From GWF2-38-69 sp037127655 (lineage in GTDB: Bacteria; Verrucomicrobiota; Lentisphaeria; Victivallales; GWF2-38-69), in the NCBI GenBank assembly GCA_037127655.1, contig JBAXXY010000173.1, positions 1 through 5,482 of the forward strand: 5,482 bases of DNA, written 5' to 3'. How positions within the stretch are numbered: the first letter of the stretch is position 1; every line of letters starts with the position of its first letter. Below, piece after piece: positions 1 through 5,482 of the stretch. Below the pieces are notes generated by a model that searched no databases, was not told the origin of the DNA, and saw nothing but the letters and a program-made list of their open reading frames with translations. The translations under genes were made by a program, and so were the position numbers.

Positions 1-55
1 GAAATGTTGTGTAGAGGTAACTCTACCTAGGGTTCGAATCCCTATCTCTCCGCCA
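1..55 (+). tRNA. tRNA-Ser (NGA anticodon family), 3' half, cut by window edge
   Basis: The 3' part of a class II (long variable arm) tRNA. The variable-arm stem GTAGAG (11-16) pairs perfectly with CTCTAC (21-26) around a GTAA loop. The T-stem TAGGG (28-32) pairs with CCCTA (40-44) around the loop TTCGAAT (33-39). The acceptor 3' strand is TCTCTCC (45-51), followed by discriminator G (52) and an encoded CCA (53-55). The long variable arm with discriminator G and an acceptor implying a 5' GGAGAGA strand fits bacterial tRNA-Ser. Counting back from the variable arm puts base 1 at tRNA position 35, so the last two anticodon bases are G and A. That gives NGA, reading serine UCN codons; the wobble base lies outside the window. 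The acceptor 5' strand, D-arm and half of the anticodon arm are missing only because of the window edge. Confidence 0.93.
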
Positions 56-77
56 CTTTTATTTTTATCCTAAATTG

Positions 78-107
78 ACCAATCATTCTTATGTTGGTTT
101 ATTTTTT
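78..107 (+). terminator. Weak hairpin plus T-tract after tRNA-Ser
   Basis: ACCAA (78-82) can pair with TTGGT (94-98) around an 11-base loop, followed by a T-rich run (98-107) that reaches into the end of the convergent pstS copy. The orientation suits termination of the plus-strand tRNA transcript. The stem is only 5 bp (6 with a T-G wobble), so this is a weak candidate. No better terminator for the minus-strand pst operon is visible in the 43 bp between its last stop codon and the tRNA. Confidence 0.3.
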
Positions 108-1088
108 GACTTCAAAATAGAGTACATTGTCCGGCAGCACATATCCCATTTCTTTAGCTTTATCCCTCGCCGCGGGATCTTTTATCATAAACTCAATAAA
201 ATGTTTAAGCTCTTCATTCATCTTGTCTTTTTTGGTGACAAAATATGTCAGCCCTATAATAGGCCAAGAGTTTCCCCCAGGTTCATTTATCAACAAAGAC
301 CTGCTGCTCCAGTCATAATTGTTAATTGCTGAATAAAAAGAATCATAAGAGGCTGTAATAATCTTATTCTCATTATTAAGCATTCTGACTTTAGCCGGCA
401 ATGAGTTAGCTACAAAGTATTTATATTCTATGTAACCGATACTGTTTTTTATTAGCTTTATATAGTTTGCCACTCCTGCATTATCCAATCCTCCGATGGA
501 TGACTGAGGCCAGTTCAGAATACTGGCGGCTCCCACTTTGTGGTTCCACTCCAAACTTATCATAGAAAGATATTTGGAAAATATATATGTGGTTCCTGAC
601 ATCCCTATTCGCGTAATAAGCACAATTCTATTGTGAGGCAGTTCAAGATCTGGATTTAACCTTTTTATCGCAGGATCATCCCAGTAGGTAATAGTTCCAA
701 GGTAAATTGAAACAATAATGTTACCGTTCAAGACTAACTGATTATCTTTGACTCCTTCTATGTGAACTACAGGCACTATCCCGCTGGCGCCTATTGGAAC
801 AGCTAAGTATTCGCCTTCGTCAGCAGCATTTAATTTTTCAAGGATTTCGGTCGCGCAAAAGTCAACAGTTCCTTGATTCATCATTGCGATACCGGTGCTT
901 GAACCTACAGCTTGGTAATTGATCTCTTTCCCTGTTTTATCATAGTACATTTTAGCTACAGCTGTCATGATAGGGTAGATGAAACTTGAACCAGCACCAG
1001 TTATAGCGACAGGAAACGCCTGGATTGAGAGAAAAAAGAAAGCAAGAACAGGAACTATTGCTCTTTTGAATATGCTTAATGAGTTCAT
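99..1088 (-). CDS. pstS: Divergent second PstS-type phosphate ABC transporter substrate-binding protein
   Basis: A 329-residue secreted binding protein of the PstS family and the last gene of the pst operon. The first 28 residues form a signal peptide: basic MNSLSIFKR, a hydrophobic stretch, then cleavage near IQA or FPVA, with no lipobox. Family motifs follow: ITGAGSSF (29-36), GSS (62-64), the YLG.IT.W.D.AI.RLNP block (129-145), SGTT (164-167), IGYIEY (217-222) and NSWPI (273-277). Ligand residues equivalent to E. coli Thr10/Phe11, Ser38, Arg135 and Ser139-Gly140-Thr141 are kept as Ser35/Phe36, Ser63, Arg160 and Ser164-Thr166. The phosphate-contacting Asp56 is Glu81, and the usual RADG is RIGM (160-163), losing Asp137. 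The ATG at 1088 is preferred over an in-frame TTG at 1118, which would overlap the upstream stop codon. From the ATG, signal peptide and motif positions match the upstream paralogue residue for residue through 222. The gap to that gene is 20 bp and the ribosome binding site is weak (GGA, 8 nt upstream). Phosphate is the likely ligand, but specificity may be altered. Confidence 0.9.
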   Translation of the reverse strand: MNSLSIFKRAIVPVLAFFFLSIQAFPVAITGAGSSFIYPIMTAVAKMYYDKTGKEINYQAVGSSTGIAMMNQGTVDFCATEILEKLNAADEGEYLAVPIGASGIVPVVHIEGVKDNQLVLNGNIIVSIYLGTITYWDDPAIKRLNPDLELPHNRIVLITRIGMSGTTYIFSKYLSMISLEWNHKVGAASILNWPQSSIGGLDNAGVANYIKLIKNSIGYIEYKYFVANSLPAKVRMLNNENKIITASYDSFYSAINNYDWSSRSLLINEPGGNSWPIIGLTYFVTKKDKMNEELKHFIEFMIKDPAARDKAKEMGYVLPDNVLYFEVKK

Positions 1089-1108
1089 TTTAATAATCCG
1101 AATTTTAT

Positions 1109-2122
1109 TTACTTCCAATTGTCCTCTACCATTTTAACCACATTATCGGGAATAGGCACATAATCCAGAGCTTTTGCCTGATCCTGCCCATTTGCAAATA
1201 CCCAACTAAAGAACTTAATGATAGCTTTACCTTCATCCTTGCTTAAAGAATCCTTGTACATAAGGACAAATGTCGAAGCATCAATAGGCCAGCTGTTTTT
1301 GCCAGGAGCATCTGTAAGAACCAGATTAAACCCATTAGCCGGATCCCACACTGCGTTTGCCGCGGCTTCTTTAAAAGTATTAGCATTGGCTGAGACAATT
1401 TCACCTGCATTGTTAACCATTTTTACAGTGGTAAGCTTATTTTGTTTTGCATAAGCGTATTCAACATAACCGATTGTATTTGGGATTGTCTTGACCTGCG
1501 TGGCCACACCGGCATTGCCTTTAGCTCCGATAGTCATTCCCTGCCACTGCACATCTGTAGAAGATCCAACTTTTGATTTCCAATCAGAATTTACTTTTGA
1601 AAGGTAATTGGTAAAATTGAATGTCGTTCCAGAACCATCTGCTCTTCTTGTCAAGACAATCTTCTTGTCAGGAAGCTTGGTATTGGGATTAAGTTTTGCT
1701 ATGCTCGGATCATTCCATTTGGTTATTTTGCCCAGATAGATATCTCCAAGAGTCTTGCCGTCAAGTACAAGCTGATCGGGCACTATGCCGCTTATATTAA
1801 CAATCAAAACTATTCCGCCCACGATAACCGGGAACTGGATATAACCTTTGCTATTTAGCGTGGCTATGTCCTGCGGAGCGTCTGAAGCGGCGAAGTTTAC
1901 TGTTTTAGCGCTAAGCTGTGTAAGACCGCCGCCCGAACCAATTGGCTGATAGTTTATCTGAATGCCGGTTTCTTTGTTATATGTTTGAGCCCACTGTGAA
2001 AGAACAGGATAAACAAATGAAGAACCTGCTCCTGTTATTGTAGTTGCTCCCAAAACTGCGTTAGCAAAAACTAAACAGCTTGCCGCGGCTATTGCTGATA
2101 ATACCAACTTCCTGGCTTTCAT
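1109..2122 (-). CDS. pstS: Phosphate ABC transporter, periplasmic phosphate-binding protein PstS (canonical copy)
   Basis: A 337-residue phosphate-binding protein that captures inorganic phosphate outside the inner membrane and delivers it to PstCA. The signal peptide has basic MKARK, a hydrophobic core to about residue 20, and cleavage near VLGA (23-26). Cys16 lies in an AAS-C context too early and too hydrophobic on both sides to be a convincing lipobox. The mature part has the full PstS pattern: ITGAGSSF (29-36), GSGGG (62-66), ASDAP (79-83), DIYLGKITKWNDP (127-139), RRADGSGTT (159-167), IGYVEYAYAKQN (217-228) and NSWPI (276-280). All phosphate-contacting positions known from E. coli PstS are present: Ser35/Phe36, Ser63, Asp81, Arg160, and Ser164-Gly165-Thr166. 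Asp162, the partner of the arginine, is also present. Length is close to the E. coli precursor (346). Start: ATG with AAGGA (2128-2132) 5 nt upstream. It sits 20 bp after pstB and is co-oriented with it, so it is almost certainly in the same operon. Confidence 0.97.
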   Translation of the reverse strand: MKARKLVLSAIAAASCLVFANAVLGATTITGAGSSFVYPVLSQWAQTYNKETGIQINYQPIGSGGGLTQLSAKTVNFAASDAPQDIATLNSKGYIQFPVIVGGIVLIVNISGIVPDQLVLDGKTLGDIYLGKITKWNDPSIAKLNPNTKLPDKKIVLTRRADGSGTTFNFTNYLSKVNSDWKSKVGSSTDVQWQGMTIGAKGNAGVATQVKTIPNTIGYVEYAYAKQNKLTTVKMVNNAGEIVSANANTFKEAAANAVWDPANGFNLVLTDAPGKNSWPIDASTFVLMYKDSLSKDEGKAIIKFFSWVFANGQDQAKALDYVPIPDNVVKMVEDNWK

Positions 2123-2127
2123 AACTT

Positions 2128-2132
2128 TCCTT
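2128..2132 (-). promoter_or_regulatory. Shine-Dalgarno of the canonical pstS
   Basis: AAGGA on the minus strand lies 5 nt before the ATG at 2122. It is clearly better than the sites before the distal pstS and suits strong translation of a binding protein that is normally needed in excess over the membrane complex. No separate promoter is visible in the 20-bp pstB-pstS gap. Confidence 0.6.
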
Positions 2133-2142
2133 GATTATTAGT

Positions 2143-2925
2143 TTAAAAATATTTTAAGAATGTTTGAGTCGATTTTCTTTGAGGGTTATTGAAAAATTCT
2201 TTCTTCTCGCTTGCCTCCTTGATCTCTCCTTCCTTCATAAAGACAACGAAATCTGCCACTCTTTCGGCCTGCCTGAGATTATGCGTGACAAGAATCACCG
2301 TGTATGTCTTAGCTAGTTCAAGAATGACTGTCTCAACTTTCTCAGTAGATATAGGGTCGAGAGCTGAAGTAGGTTCGTCTAGTAACAAGATATCAGGCTG
2401 CATTGCAAGCGTCCTGGCGATGCATAACCTTTGCTGTTGACCTCCAGATAGAGCAGTCCCTGATCTTTTAAGATCTTCTTTTACTTCTTTCCACAATGTA
2501 GCCTGCCCTAAGGATTTACGAACCCTTTTATTCATTGAAAAATTTGAAAGTTTCTGATTGTTTTTAAGAGCGAAAGCAATGTTGTTGTATATAGACATCG
2601 GGAAAGGAGTGGGCTTCTGGAACACCATGCCTATTCTGGTTCTAAGTTTTTCTACATCATAGCGCTTGTCCAGAATATTTTTTCCTTCGAAAATAACCTC
2701 GCCAGTGGCATGATGCTCGGGATATAGTTCATATATTCTATTTAGGATTCTAAGCAAAGTTGACTTCCCTGAGCCGGAATGCCCCATAATGGCAGTTATC
2801 TTATTCCTATGGAAATCCAGATTAACATTAAACAGTGTCTGCGTCTTCCCATAGAAGAAATTGAGATTTTTAACAGAAATATGAATTTTACTACTAATTA
2901 AACTGCTTGTGTCACCGATAGCCAT
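2143..2925 (-). CDS. pstB: Phosphate ABC transporter, ATP-binding protein PstB
   Basis: A 260-residue cytoplasmic ATPase that drives phosphate import; E. coli PstB has 257 residues. All ABC motifs are intact: A-loop aromatic Tyr25, Walker A GHSGSGKST (48-56), Q-loop VFQKPTPFPMSIYNNIA (101-117, a PstB hallmark), signature LSGGQQQRLCIAR (159-171), Walker B ILLLDEP (179-185), D-loop SALD (187-190) and H-loop His215 in VTHN. The segment LWKEVKEDL (144-152) and SALDPIST (187-194) are also PstB-like. Two small departures: His49 replaces the usual Pro in the Walker A loop, and the C-terminus ends STQTFLKYF instead of the common T-x-DYITGxFG tail. The ATG at 2923-2925 is preceded by GAGGG only about 3 nt away; no other sensible start exists before Walker A. 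It lies 15 bp after pstA. Confidence 0.96.
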   Translation of the reverse strand: MAIGDTSSLISSKIHISVKNLNFFYGKTQTLFNVNLDFHRNKITAIMGHSGSGKSTLLRILNRIYELYPEHHATGEVIFEGKNILDKRYDVEKLRTRIGMVFQKPTPFPMSIYNNIAFALKNNQKLSNFSMNKRVRKSLGQATLWKEVKEDLKRSGTALSGGQQQRLCIARTLAMQPDILLLDEPTSALDPISTEKVETVILELAKTYTVILVTHNLRQAERVADFVVFMKEGEIKEASEKKEFFNNPQRKSTQTFLKYF

Positions 2926-2940
2926 AAACCCTCACTGCTG

Positions 2941-3795
2941 TTATTTATTTCTAGATCTGCTGAAAAAGAATCTAGTAAGTATGTTAGTAAAAAGTATCGC
3001 CATTGTAATTAGGAATGCCGCCGCCCAGGCAAGTTGCTGTGAATTCTCGTAGGGACTCATCGCATATTGAAACATCACTACAGGCAAATTAGCCATCGGA
3101 GTTAAAATATTGTAGTTCGGAAACTGATTATTCAGAACCGTGAAAAGCAATGGGGCCGTTTCTCCTGCGACTCTCGCCATTGCAAGTATCACGCCGGTAA
3201 TTAAACCTGCTTTCGCCGTTTTATAGATAACAAAGACGGTAACTTTCCATCTTGGCACGCCCAGCGATACAGCCGCTTCTCTAAGGTTAGATGGAATTAT
3301 TTTCATCACATCTTCACTCGTTCTTACAATCATCGGAATAGCAATCAACGCAAGAGCTATAATACCTGCCAGGGCTGAGAAATGACCTAAGGCCCTTACA
3401 ACTATTGAGTAAACAAATAAACCTATAATTATTGACGGGGCGCTCAGAAGAATGTCATTTACGAATCTTACAGCAGACCCGAGTTTGCCCTTGGTAGGAA
3501 ATTCAGTCAGATTTGTAGCAATCAAAATTCCGATAGGCGCTGAAATAACAACAGCCGATACAGTTATGATTAAACTGCCCAGTATGGCATTTTTTAAACC
3601 GCCATCAGCCCCGAGCGGAGGAAGATTTTCAATAAACAAGCTCAGATTTATTGCCATTATCCCTTTGGAAAAAAGGGTGTACATCGTTGAGGCCAGGACG
3701 GCTACTCCGATGGCGACCGAAATATAGCAAATAACCGTGAAGATAGTGTTTAAAGTATGTCTTCTCATTCTCTTCTTATCATCAAACATACTCAT
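2941..3795 (-). CDS. pstA: Phosphate ABC transporter permease PstA
   Basis: A 284-residue inner-membrane protein, one of the two channel subunits paired with PstC. Hydrophobic segments lie at about 17-42, 70-97, 113-135, 138-158, 190-214 and 255-277, giving the six-helix BPD_transp_1 layout. The cytoplasmic coupling (EAA) loop is visible as LREAAVSLGVPRWKVTVFVI (171-190), which contacts PstB. It is followed by the PstA-type signature ARVAGETAPLLFT (207-219); the arginine and glutamate of this motif are functionally important in the E. coli permeases. GGLKNAILGSL (65-75) and the C-terminal QQLAWAAAFLI (253-263) also fit PstA rather than PstC. The start overlaps the pstC stop as ATGA (3792-3795), implying translational coupling. 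A strong purine-rich site (GAGGGGG) about 6 nt upstream supports this ATG. A second ATG two codons later is a trivial alternative. Confidence 0.96.
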   Translation of the reverse strand: MSMFDDKKRMRRHTLNTIFTVICYISVAIGVAVLASTMYTLFSKGIMAINLSLFIENLPPLGADGGLKNAILGSLIITVSAVVISAPIGILIATNLTEFPTKGKLGSAVRFVNDILLSAPSIIIGLFVYSIVVRALGHFSALAGIIALALIAIPMIVRTSEDVMKIIPSNLREAAVSLGVPRWKVTVFVIYKTAKAGLITGVILAMARVAGETAPLLFTVLNNQFPNYNILTPMANLPVVMFQYAMSPYENSQQLAWAAAFLITMAILFTNILTRFFFSRSRNK

Positions 3796-4685
3796 TGATT
3801 GCCCCCTCTCTTAAGGAAATATCTAGATATGGATAACACGATGAATGTAATCACGAAAAGAATTAAGCTCAATTCAATAAGAGCCGCCGGGTAAATCTTC
3901 CCCATTGCTTCGGCAAACTCGTTTGCGATCGTCGCAGAAATTGTCGTGCCAGGCATGAAAAGGCCCTCAAATAGCTGATGGCTATTTCCTATTATAAAAG
4001 TCACTGCCATTGTTTCTCCGAGAGCTCTGCCAAGCCCGAGTATCAATGCCCCGAATATCCCGTGCTTGCAGTATGGAAGGAGTATTTTAAAAACAAATTC
4101 AAATCGTGTAGCGCCAGTTGAGTATGCCGCTTCTTTCATAACAGAAGGAACAGCATTTACCACATCCCTTACGACGGAGGAAATAAGCGGGATAATCATA
4201 AATGAAAGTATTATCCCTGCTGTAAAAACCCCGATGCCTATAGAATAGCCGCCGAATATGAAGTTCAATACGGGAATATTCGCGAATGCATTAATCAGAT
4301 ACGGCTGAATATATTCACTGAGAAACGGCGCAAAGACAAATAATCCCCACATCCCGTAAATTATGCTTGGAATAGCAGCCATCAGCTCTATTACCTGCGC
4401 AAGCACTATGCTTATTTTTGCGGGAATAATCTGTGTCAGGAATATTGCTATGCAGAAACTGATCGGCACGGCTATCAAGATTGCTATAAAGGAAGTTATC
4501 AGGGTTCCCAGGATTATGGGAAGTGCTCCGAACATTTCCGTGACCGGATTCCATTCAGTCGAATATATGAAAGAAAACCCGAATTTCTGGATCGCAGGCC
4601 AGCTCATGACAATCAGCGTCAAAAACATCAGCACAATGAGCGCAAGCAAGCATATTACGAGCGTTCTTGTTAAATTTTTAAACAT
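3792..4685 (-). CDS. pstC: Phosphate ABC transporter permease PstC
   Basis: A 297-residue inner-membrane channel subunit and the first gene of the pst cluster in transcription order. Hydrophobic segments lie near 8-29, 56-85, 93-120, 147-172, 208-233 and 266-290. Characteristic PstC elements are TEWNPVTEMFGALPIILGT (43-61), ELMAAIPSIIYGMWG (100-114), the EAA coupling loop KEAAYSTGATRFEFVFKILLP (184-204) and LGRALGETMAVTFIIGN (218-234). In the last, the conserved Arg220 and Glu224 correspond to residues important for transport in E. coli PstC. Start: ATG at 4683-4685 with AGGA (4694-4697) 8 nt upstream; this site is part of a 14-bp palindrome. The gene follows a 151-bp intergenic region with promoter-like elements, so it is probably the first gene of the operon rather than read only from corA. 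Confidence 0.97.
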   Translation of the reverse strand: MFKNLTRTLVICLLALIVLMFLTLIVMSWPAIQKFGFSFIYSTEWNPVTEMFGALPIILGTLITSFIAILIAVPISFCIAIFLTQIIPAKISIVLAQVIELMAAIPSIIYGMWGLFVFAPFLSEYIQPYLINAFANIPVLNFIFGGYSIGIGVFTAGIILSFMIIPLISSVVRDVVNAVPSVMKEAAYSTGATRFEFVFKILLPYCKHGIFGALILGLGRALGETMAVTFIIGNSHQLFEGLFMPGTTISATIANEFAEAMGKIYPAALIELSLILFVITFIVLSISRYFLKRGGNQ

Positions 4686-4698
4686 AGGATATATCCTA
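4685..4698 (-). promoter_or_regulatory. 14-bp perfect palindrome covering the pstC ribosome binding site
   Basis: TAGGATATATCCTA is a perfect palindrome that contains the AGGA Shine-Dalgarno and ends on the A of the pstC start codon. In RNA, UAGGA could pair with UCCUA around a UAUA loop, hiding the ribosome binding site and touching the AUG. As DNA it could instead be an operator for a dimeric regulator. The structure is directly visible; a regulatory role is inference. Confidence 0.45.
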
Positions 4699-4703
4699 AA
4701 TAT

Positions 4704-4721
4704 TCTCCATAATTAAGGAGA
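4704..4721 (-). other. Small inverted repeat in the pstC leader
   Basis: TCTCC (4704-4708) pairs with GGAGA (4717-4721) around an 8-base AT loop. It lies in the predicted 5' leader of the pstC transcript, immediately before the palindrome over the ribosome binding site. The stem is only 5 bp and no T-tract follows on the minus strand, so it is not a terminator. Confidence 0.25.
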
Positions 4722-4757
4722 TTAGCTCAATATTGTAAGTTTAATTATGATTATACA

Positions 4758-4786
4758 ATTGTAATCCATATACGCCTAAGGGTAAA
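4758..4786 (-). promoter_or_regulatory. Candidate sigma-70-type promoter for the pst operon
   Basis: Minus strand: -35 TTTACC (4781-4786), 17-bp spacer, -10 TACAAT (4758-4763), matching the consensus at 4/6 and 5/6. The predicted start would be near 4751, giving a leader of about 65 nt before pstC. The -10 lies inside a perfect 10-bp palindrome, TACAATTGTA (4754-4763). A perfect TATAAT also occurs at 4750-4755 but lacks a recognisable -35, so it is an alternative only if activator-dependent. Confidence 0.5.
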
Positions 4787-4800
4787 TACTGAGAGGATTA

Positions 4801-4827
4801 CAAACTGCTAACTAACCAAGTCCTAAC
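4801..4827 (-). repeat. Three direct repeats at 11-bp spacing upstream of the pst promoter (Pho-box-like)
   Basis: On the minus strand GTTAG (4823-4827), GTTAG (4812-4816) and GTTTG (4801-4805) recur exactly every 11 bp. A further overlapping GTTAG sits at 4808-4812. PhoB and PhoP boxes are direct repeats with this same 11-bp period placed upstream of pst promoters. The half-site sequence matches neither the E. coli CTGTCA nor the Bacillus TTAACA consensus exactly, so assignment as a phosphate-regulator site is inference from period and position. Confidence 0.35.
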
Positions 4828-4836
4828 AATGTAAAA

Positions 4837-5482
4837 TTACTTTTTCTTTAGGAACAAAATAGCTGTTGTCCCGGCTAGAATAAGGGAAAGCACCATGATG
4901 AAGATGAATGCGTAGGGCGATTTCTGTAACGGAAGAGGAATGTTCATTCCATAAATATTGGCTACAAGTGTAGGCAGAAGCAAAACTATAGTAACTGAAG
5001 CCAGAAATTTCATTACTTTATTAATTCTATTACCAATAAGAGAAGAGAATGCGTTGAGCATATTGCTTAAGATATGGCTGTAAACTTTTGCCATCTCAAT
5101 GGCTTGTCTATACTCTACCCACACATCTTCCAGCAAATCTCTGTCATCGTCGCTTATCTCGAATTTCTTAGTGCCAGAGAGCCTTCCAATCATTATTTCA
5201 TTAGCCTTCAAGGATGTACTGAAGTACACCAGGCTCTGTTCTATATTCATAAGTTTAATCAAGTCTTTATTCTTCATTGAAGCTTGAAGTGCTCTTTCAA
5301 GTTCACTTGTCATATTATGAATTTGTTTGAGGTGCTTTAGATATAGACTAGCAGTTCTTATGAAGATCATACATATGAATTTTTCTTTATTCTTAATCGA
5401 GAAGTTTTTAACCTTTCTATCTAAAAAAGTTGATATTATCTCAGACTCAACAGAACAGATAGTAATAATGGTGTCCTTGGTA
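4837..5482 (-). CDS. corA: CorA-family magnesium transporter, C-terminal part (5' end outside window)
   Basis: An open frame from the right edge of the window to a TAA at 4837-4839, giving the last 214 residues of a CorA-type divalent cation channel. The frame stays open without a stop to the window edge, so the first in-frame ATG at 5370 is internal. The visible part starts in the cytoplasmic domain (TIITI, then a mostly charged helical region, the CorA stalk). The pore helix follows, with NRINKVMKFLASVTIVLLLP leading to the diagnostic YGMNIPLP; the GMN codons are at 4942-4950. A second membrane helix (YAFIFIMVLSLILAG...) and a terminal KKK complete it. The GMN signature and the two-helix end with a short basic tail are as in CorA. 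In intact proteins five subunits form a Mg2+ channel (sometimes Co2+ or Ni2+) in the inner membrane. The form GMNIPLP, in place of GMN followed by an acidic MPE loop, marks the shorter CorA-like subgroup, so ion preference is uncertain. It is co-oriented with pstC but separated by 151 bp. Confidence 0.92.
   Translation of the reverse strand, partial: TKDTIITICSVESEIISTFLDRKVKNFSIKNKEKFICMIFIRTASLYLKHLKQIHNMTSELERALQASMKNKDLIKLMNIEQSLVYFSTSLKANEIMIGRLSGTKKFEISDDDRDLLEDVWVEYRQAIEMAKVYSHILSNMLNAFSSLIGNRINKVMKFLASVTIVLLLPTLVANIYGMNIPLPLQKSPYAFIFIMVLSLILAGTTAILFLKKK

Noticed and set aside
1..98. tRNA-Ser 3' end as an integration (att) site for a mobile element
   Set aside because: No integrase gene, no repeat of the tRNA 3' end elsewhere in the window, and the adjacent genes are core transport genes.
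75..332. Plus-strand open frames opposite the distal pstS (75-332 and 127-318)
   Set aside because: They lie antisense to a well-supported pstS, show no family features and have no convincing ribosome binding site; they are shadows of the real gene.
4315..4554. A 79-codon minus-strand frame inside pstC
   Set aside because: It overlaps pstC in another frame, and its translation is polar and unlike any membrane protein expected there.
4696..4710. Four-codon mini-frame (M-E-N-I-stop) in the pstC leader
   Set aside because: No ribosome binding site precedes it, and a frame this short arises easily by chance in AT-rich sequence.
4686..4836. Classical E. coli-type Pho box or a riboswitch between corA and pstC
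   Set aside because: No CTGTCA-type tandem is present and the hairpins are too small for any riboswitch class I recognise; only the non-consensus 11-bp repeats are kept as a candidate.
5099..5287. Short plus-strand frames opposite corA
   Set aside because: Antisense to an unbroken CorA coding frame that carries the GMN motif; no independent evidence.
4837..5370. Treating the corA frame as a complete 177-residue protein starting at 5370
   Set aside because: The frame is open through 5482 without a stop and the upstream residues fit the CorA cytoplasmic domain, so the gene is cut by the window edge rather than short.
1..5482. CRISPR array, insertion sequence or phage genes
   Set aside because: No spaced long repeats, terminal inverted repeats, transposase or phage motifs are visible on either strand.

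Overview
This 5.5 kb window looks like ordinary chromosome of a bacterium of low to moderate GC content (roughly 40% by eye). It carries a phosphate-uptake (Pst) ABC transporter operon on the minus strand. Upstream of the operon is the 3' part of a corA-family magnesium transporter gene, also on the minus strand. At the left edge is the 3' half of a tRNA-Ser on the plus strand. Both phosphate-binding proteins have plain, signal-peptidase-I-like leaders with no convincing lipobox. That suggests periplasmic proteins of a diderm (Gram-negative-type) cell rather than the lipoprotein PstS of monoderms. The standard genetic code fits (TGA used as stop in pstC). The phylum cannot be resolved from this sequence alone.

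Layout from left to right: tRNA-Ser 3' half (1-55, +); a short convergent gap with a weak hairpin plus T-tract; a divergent second pstS (99-1088, -); a canonical pstS (1109-2122, -); pstB (2143-2925, -); pstA (2941-3795, -); pstC (3792-4685, -), overlapping pstA by 4 bp; a 151-bp intergenic region (4686-4836) with a promoter candidate, 11-bp-period direct repeats and palindromes; and the C-terminal 214 codons of corA (4837-5482, -), which runs off the right edge. Read in the direction of transcription the order is corA > [control region] > pstC-pstA-pstB-pstS-pstS'. Every coding stretch is accounted for and no gene-free region exceeds 300 bases.

Together the genes make a complete high-affinity phosphate importer. 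The PstS proteins capture phosphate outside the membrane, PstC and PstA form the channel, and PstB supplies ATP hydrolysis. Two features depart from the commonest arrangement: the binding-protein genes come last instead of first, and there are two of them. The distal copy has lost the aspartate that contacts phosphate (now Glu) and the RADG segment (now RIGM), while keeping the fold and the other ligand residues. No phoU or two-component phosphate regulator lies inside the window. I see no wholly new system here. The divergent PstS paralogue and the structured pstC control region are the points most worth following up.
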